Assembly (NCBI GenBank): GCA_031264645.1
Contig: JAISDR010000282.1
Coordinates: 1 to 9,162 of the forward strand
DNA length: 9,162 nucleotides
Reading direction: 5' to 3'
From: Prevotellaceae bacterium
GTDB lineage: Bacteria; Bacteroidota; Bacteroidia; Bacteroidales; UBA932
How positions within the stretch are numbered: position 1 is the first letter of the stretch; every line of letters begins with the position of its first letter. A model generated the notes under the pieces. The model had not been told where the DNA came from, did not search any database, and saw only the letters and a list, made by a program, of their open reading frames with translations. Below, one piece after another: positions 6,167-9,162 of this stretch. A program made the position numbers and the translations under genes.

Positions 6167-7051
6167 CTACAGTATATTCAATAGCTGTTCCTTTATTTTT
6201 TCCAGTTCGTCCTTCATTTCAACGACAAGTTTCTGGATATTGACATCTCCTGCCTTTGAGCCTATTGTGTTGATTTCACGTCCTGTTTCCTGTGCAATGA
6301 ATCCCAGTTTACGTCCCGGCATATCTTCGTGTTCAGCTGTCTGTCGGAAAAAGTCGCAATGCTGGGCAAGCCGGACTTTTTCCTCGGTGATGTCCATTTT
6401 TTCGAGATAATATATCAGTTCCTGTTCAAACCTGTTTTTGTCCATACCCATTGTCAGTTCCAGTTTGTTTAGCTCCGATTCTATGGACATTCGAACTTTT
6501 TCTATTCGCCCTTTTTCAAACGGTTCTATCAGCGCCAGCTTGTTTTCTATATTTGAAATATGGCTCAGGACGTCGGCGATAAGAATACTGCCCTCCTTGA
6601 CCCGGAATGTGTTCAACGATTCCAAAGCCTCGGAACAGCAATCCAGTACCGCTTTGATTTCAGTTTCGCTCAACTCTTCGCTGTCGGTAATCATTACCTC
6701 CGGCAAGCGCAATATTGCCGATACAAATTCCTGTTTATCAAAGTTCAGTCCGACTTCATCCACTGCTTTGGAAATGGCTTGGAAATACGCCTTGAAGGCG
6801 ACGTCGTTAAACACGGCGGCTGTTTCTCCCCCCAGCAATTCCTGCGTCAACAGAATATCAAACTTTCCCCTTGTTGCCATAACGGAAACAAGTTTTCGCA
6901 AGTCAAATTCAAGTATGCGATACACTTGCGGACTTCTGAAATTAATGTCCATCTGCTTGCTGTTAAGCGAGCGTATTTCTATTATAATTCTCTTGTTTTC
7001 AACAATTTTTTCGGCTTTACCATAGCCGGTCATGGATTTTATTCCTGTCAT
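6167..7051 (-). CDS. yicC: YicC family endoribonuclease
   Basis: This 294-aa cytoplasmic protein belongs to the YicC/YloC family, described in E. coli and B. subtilis as endoribonucleases acting in RNA turnover. The N-terminal YicC domain opens with the hallmark SMTGYGKAE (residues 6-14) and continues with EIRSLNSKQMDINFR. The C-terminal DUF1732 domain contains HCDFFRQ, GRKLGFIAQETGREINTIGSKAGD and the terminal VVEMKDELEKIKEQLLNI, which matches the conserved family end. Length is normal. The ATG at 7051 gives MTGIKSMTGYG, in line with the usual few residues before SMTGYG; the internal ATG at 7033 would cut that motif off. The start lies 12 nt after the oxyR stop, so the two are probably one transcript. 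In many bacteria, Bacteroidota included, yicC precedes gmk (guanylate kinase). Here no gmk follows: the gene ends at a convergent intergenic region. Confidence 0.95.
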   Translation of the reverse strand: MTGIKSMTGYGKAEKIVENKRIIIEIRSLNSKQMDINFRSPQVYRILEFDLRKLVSVMATRGKFDILLTQELLGGETAAVFNDVAFKAYFQAISKAVDEVGLNFDKQEFVSAILRLPEVMITDSEELSETEIKAVLDCCSEALESLNTFRVKEGSILIADVLSHISNIENKLALIEPFEKGRIEKVRMSIESELNKLELTMGMDKNRFEQELIYYLEKMDITEEKVRLAQHCDFFRQTAEHEDMPGRKLGFIAQETGREINTIGSKAGDVNIQKLVVEMKDELEKIKEQLLNIL

Positions 7052-7063
7052 TTTTATTCGTAA

Positions 7064-8011
7064 TTAATCGGGGTCTATTACATATTCTTTTAATTTAGTG
7101 TCCTGCATTGATTTCGGGACTGAATCCTTGATGATTTCCGTGATAATGTTCAGCATGGTTTTACGGACATATTCCTTGCTGACAACCAGACTGACCTCCC
7201 TCACCGCAGTAAAATTCTTGAACGGGCGCAGGTTTTCCTGTTTTTCCTCGCTCAATCCCATGGCGTGCATTTCGGGAATAATCGTGATGCCGTTATTGTA
7301 GTCGACCACATTAACAAGAGTGTCAATACTTCCCGATTCGTATCTGATAGCGTGCATATTTTCCTGAGCGGTATTTTTTTTCAGTTTGCATAAACGTTCA
7401 ATCTGTCCCCGCAGGCAATGTTCGCTTTCGAGCAGCCATACCTTGTTTATATCAACCTTGTCCAGATCAATTTCCCTGTCTTTGTACACGTCTTCCAAAG
7501 GGGAAACGTAAGCGTAGAATTTTTCGTAATATATCGGATATTCGAACAGTCCGGGATGATTGAGAGGCCCGGCGAGTATTCCCCCGTCCAGAGCACCGTT
7601 AATCAGCTCGCGGATAAGATTGTTTGTCGTACATTCCTTTAAGGTCAAGTCGATTTCGCTGTAACCGGCATCATGCTTGTGAAGTATCGCAGGGACAAGA
7701 TATGAAGCGATTGTCGGGATAATCCCCAGCCTGAAACTTCCGTTAACGATGTTTTGCTCGTTTTCGACCACTTCCCTTATCTGCCTGAAATGTTTCAGCG
7801 AAATATGAGCCTGCTCGATAATCTGCACGCCGATAGCCGTAGGTTCAACGGGATGTTTCGAGCGGTCGAATATCTTCACATCCAGTTCTTCCTCCATTTT
7901 TTGAATCATCATACTTAAAGTGGGCTGTGTCACATGACAAAATTCTGCCGCCCTTGCAAAATGCCGGAAATTATCTACGGCAATCACATATTCTAACTGT
8001 TGTACATTCAT
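7064..8011 (-). CDS. oxyR: LysR-family hydrogen peroxide sensor/regulator OxyR
   Basis: This 315-aa LysR-type regulator has an N-terminal winged helix-turn-helix (residues about 1-60: FARAAEFCHVTQPTLSMMIQ, EEELDVKIFDRS) and a two-lobed periplasmic-binding-like effector domain (about 90-300). The identity rests on the redox pair: the segment LLESEHCLRGQIERLC puts cysteines at residues 199 and 208, the same numbers and the same 9-residue spacing as the peroxide-sensing Cys199-Cys208 of E. coli OxyR. The downstream GITIIPEMHA also fits. OxyR activates catalase, peroxiredoxin and Dps-type genes when oxidised, and this function is expected in an anaerobe or microaerophile of this group. It reads away from panC across a 111-bp gap and toward yicC, 12 nt downstream. 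A TAnnTTTG promoter element lies just upstream, and a dyad there may allow autoregulation. No catalase or ahpC gene is in the window. Confidence 0.93.
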   Translation of the reverse strand: MNVQQLEYVIAVDNFRHFARAAEFCHVTQPTLSMMIQKMEEELDVKIFDRSKHPVEPTAIGVQIIEQAHISLKHFRQIREVVENEQNIVNGSFRLGIIPTIASYLVPAILHKHDAGYSEIDLTLKECTTNNLIRELINGALDGGILAGPLNHPGLFEYPIYYEKFYAYVSPLEDVYKDREIDLDKVDINKVWLLESEHCLRGQIERLCKLKKNTAQENMHAIRYESGSIDTLVNVVDYNNGITIIPEMHAMGLSEEKQENLRPFKNFTAVREVSLVVSKEYVRKTMLNIITEIIKDSVPKSMQDTKLKEYVIDPD

Positions 8012-8032
8012 AACGCAATAAATTTACGCCTG

Positions 8033-8040
8033 CAAATGTA
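8033..8040 (-). promoter_or_regulatory. -7 promoter element for oxyR-yicC
   Basis: On the minus strand 8040-8033 reads TACATTTG, an exact fit to the Bacteroidota TAnnTTTG element, 21 nt from the oxyR start codon at 8011. No clear -33 TTTG is seen at the usual distance. The element overlaps one arm of a dyad, CAAAT (8033-8037) and ATTTG (8048-8052) with 10 nt between, a spacing compatible with a LysR-type site and hence with OxyR autoregulation. That is inference. Confidence 0.6.
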
Positions 8041-8082
8041 ATGCAATATTTGAAATTATATTTTACAATCCGTAATTATCAT

Positions 8083-8090
8083 TAGCTTTG
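8083..8090 (+). promoter_or_regulatory. -7 promoter element for panC
   Basis: TAGCTTTG matches TAnnTTTG exactly and lies 32 nt upstream of the panC ATG. A TTTT at 8061-8064, 18 nt upstream, could act as the -33 element (consensus TTTG). The AT-rich stretch 8095-8122 would be the leader. With the oxyR element on the other strand, it makes this 111-bp gap a divergent promoter region. Confidence 0.65.
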
Positions 8091-8122
8091 CGCGATTTTT
8101 TTATATATATTTTGTATATTAT

Positions 8123-8968
8123 ATGGAAACATACACAAAGATTGCGGAGTTAAAATCAAGACTCGCGGAATTGAAGATGAAAGAAGGTAAAACGATTGGT
8201 TTTGTACCTACTATGGGAGCCTTGCATCAGGGACATCTGTCATTGCTCAGCCTGTGCAAGTCGACCTGCGATATTACGCTTGCAAGCATTTTCGTCAATC
8301 CCACTCAATTCAATGACAAGGCCGATTATCAGCGATATCCGAGGACGCCGGAGAATGACGGGGAAATGCTGAAAAGCGCCGGTTGCGACATAATTTTCGT
8401 CCCCGGCGAAGAGGAAATATATCCCGAAAAGGACAGTAGGATTTTCGATTTCGGAAAATTAGACAAAGTTATGGAAGGGAAATTCCGTCCGGGACATTTC
8501 AACGGGGTTGCGCAGGTTGTCAGCCGTCTGTTTGATATTGTAAATCCCGACAAATCATTTTTTGGACAAAAGGACTTTCAGCAGGTTTGCATCATCAAAA
8601 ACATGGTGCGGCAACTGAATCTGAGCGTCGAAATAGTTGTCGCCCCCACTGTCAGGGAACCGGACGGGCTTGCCATGAGTTCGAGAAATATGCTGCTGAC
8701 AAAGAACCAGAGAATCGAAGCTGCCAAAATTTCCCAAGCCCTGCTGTATGCCAGGGAACATGCGTTTAAAACGCCGGTAAACGAACTTGCGGGCGAAGTG
8801 ATACGGCGGATAAATTCATCTCCCGAGCTTGAGGTCGAATATTTGGAAATAGTCGACGCCGGCGATTTACAAGCCGTTTCCGGATGGGACGACGCCGGCG
8901 AAATATTTGCCTGCGTAGCGGTTCATGCCGGCAAAATCCGTTTAATAGATAATGTTCAACTTAAATAA
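8123..8968 (+). CDS. panC: Pantoate--beta-alanine ligase (pantothenate synthetase)
   Basis: This 281-aa cytoplasmic enzyme joins D-pantoate and beta-alanine, using ATP through a pantoyl-adenylate intermediate, to make pantothenate, the precursor of coenzyme A. Family motifs are all present: FVPTMGALHQGH (27-38) with the HxGH ATP-binding signature (His35, His38), FVNPTQF (57-63), MEGKFRPGHFNGV (117-129), FFGQKDFQQ (146-154) and the KMSKS-like loop VREPDGLAMSSRN (177-189). Length is typical for the family. The ATG follows an AT-rich leader without a Shine-Dalgarno, normal for Bacteroidota. It diverges from oxyR and is followed 6 nt later by an S4-domain gene, probably in the same transcript. 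No panB or panD is visible, so the other pantothenate genes must lie elsewhere or beyond the right edge. Confidence 0.97.
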   Translation: METYTKIAELKSRLAELKMKEGKTIGFVPTMGALHQGHLSLLSLCKSTCDITLASIFVNPTQFNDKADYQRYPRTPENDGEMLKSAGCDIIFVPGEEEIYPEKDSRIFDFGKLDKVMEGKFRPGHFNGVAQVVSRLFDIVNPDKSFFGQKDFQQVCIIKNMVRQLNLSVEIVVAPTVREPDGLAMSSRNMLLTKNQRIEAAKISQALLYAREHAFKTPVNELAGEVIRRINSSPELEVEYLEIVDAGDLQAVSGWDDAGEIFACVAVHAGKIRLIDNVQLK

Positions 8969-8974
8969 TTGTAT

Positions 8975-9162
8975 ATGACGCTTGATTTTACTGTTACCAA
9001 AGGCGATTACATCGAATTAATTCAATTGCTGAAAGCTCTGAATCTGGCTTCCAGCGGGAGCGAGGCTAAAATGATGGTGGACGACGGTATCGTATACCTG
9101 AATGGAATACAGGAATTTCGCCGGAGAGCAAAAATAAGACCCGGCGACAGAATCGAACTGAC
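8975..9162 (+). CDS. S4-domain RNA-binding protein (YbcJ-like), cut by window edge
   Basis: An ATG at 8975 opens a reading frame without a stop to the right edge (62 codons visible). The protein begins MTLDFTVTKGDYIELIQLLK and continues with LNLASSGSEAKMMVDDGIV, YLNGIQEFRRRAKIRPGD and RIEL. This is the compact S4 RNA-binding fold of the YbcJ/S4_2 family, small cytoplasmic proteins of about 70 residues: the SGSEAK-MVDDG helix-turn and the VxLNGxxExRRRxKIRPGD strand are the hallmarks. Only the last few residues are probably missing. The start is 6 nt after the panC stop, which suggests co-transcription or translational coupling. The RNA target is unknown; homologues are thought to bind rRNA or tRNA by similarity to other S4 proteins. 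Confidence 0.88.
   Translation, partial: MTLDFTVTKGDYIELIQLLKALNLASSGSEAKMMVDDGIVYLNGIQEFRRRAKIRPGDRIEL

Noticed and set aside
6438..7063. Plus-strand frames opposite yicC (195 and 167 codons)
   Set aside because: The minus-strand YicC reading has conserved motifs from end to end; the plus-strand translations have none.

Overview
The window looks like chromosomal DNA from a member of the Bacteroidota, most likely order Bacteroidales. The signs are an outer-membrane TonB-dependent receptor with an N-terminal carboxypeptidase-D-like regulatory domain, lipoproteins with acidic residues after the lipobox cysteine, promoters with the TAnnTTTG -7 element instead of TATAAT, weak or absent Shine-Dalgarno sequences, and an OxyR of the Bacteroides type. 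Species cannot be named from the sequence alone.

Layout. (1) Positions 1-222 are a tandem array with an exact 41-bp period that runs off the left edge, followed by about 200 bp of non-coding leader. (2) Positions 428-5791 hold a three-gene plus-strand operon: a TonB-dependent outer-membrane receptor (930 aa), a lipoprotein with a bacterial Ig-like (Big_2) domain and a right-handed parallel beta-helix (530 aa), and a lipoprotein phosphatase of the purple acid phosphatase/ACP5 family (313 aa). Gaps are 33 and 3 nt. (3) A perfect 11-bp hairpin at 5825-5853 ends the operon. It is followed by about 310 bp of non-coding DNA rich in dyads and short repeats, lying between convergent genes. (4) yicC (6167-7051) and oxyR (7064-8011) lie on the minus strand and are probably co-transcribed in the order oxyR-yicC. 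(5) A 111-bp divergent promoter region separates oxyR from panC (8123-8968, plus). panC is followed 6 nt later by a small S4-domain RNA-binding protein gene cut by the right edge.

How the genes may work together. The first operon looks like a surface acquisition system: the phosphatase and the beta-helix lipoprotein could process or bind a substrate at the cell surface, and the receptor would import the product with TonB energy. The phosphatase suggests a phosphorylated substrate, but this is inference; there is no SusD partner and no recognisable glycan enzyme. The right half is housekeeping: peroxide sensing (oxyR), RNA turnover (yicC), pantothenate synthesis (panC) and an RNA-binding protein.

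The most unusual material is non-coding: the 41-bp array, whose units each carry two short palindromes, and the 5944-6090 segment, with a 21-nt periodic repeat that can form mutually exclusive hairpins. Both flank the receptor-phosphatase operon.
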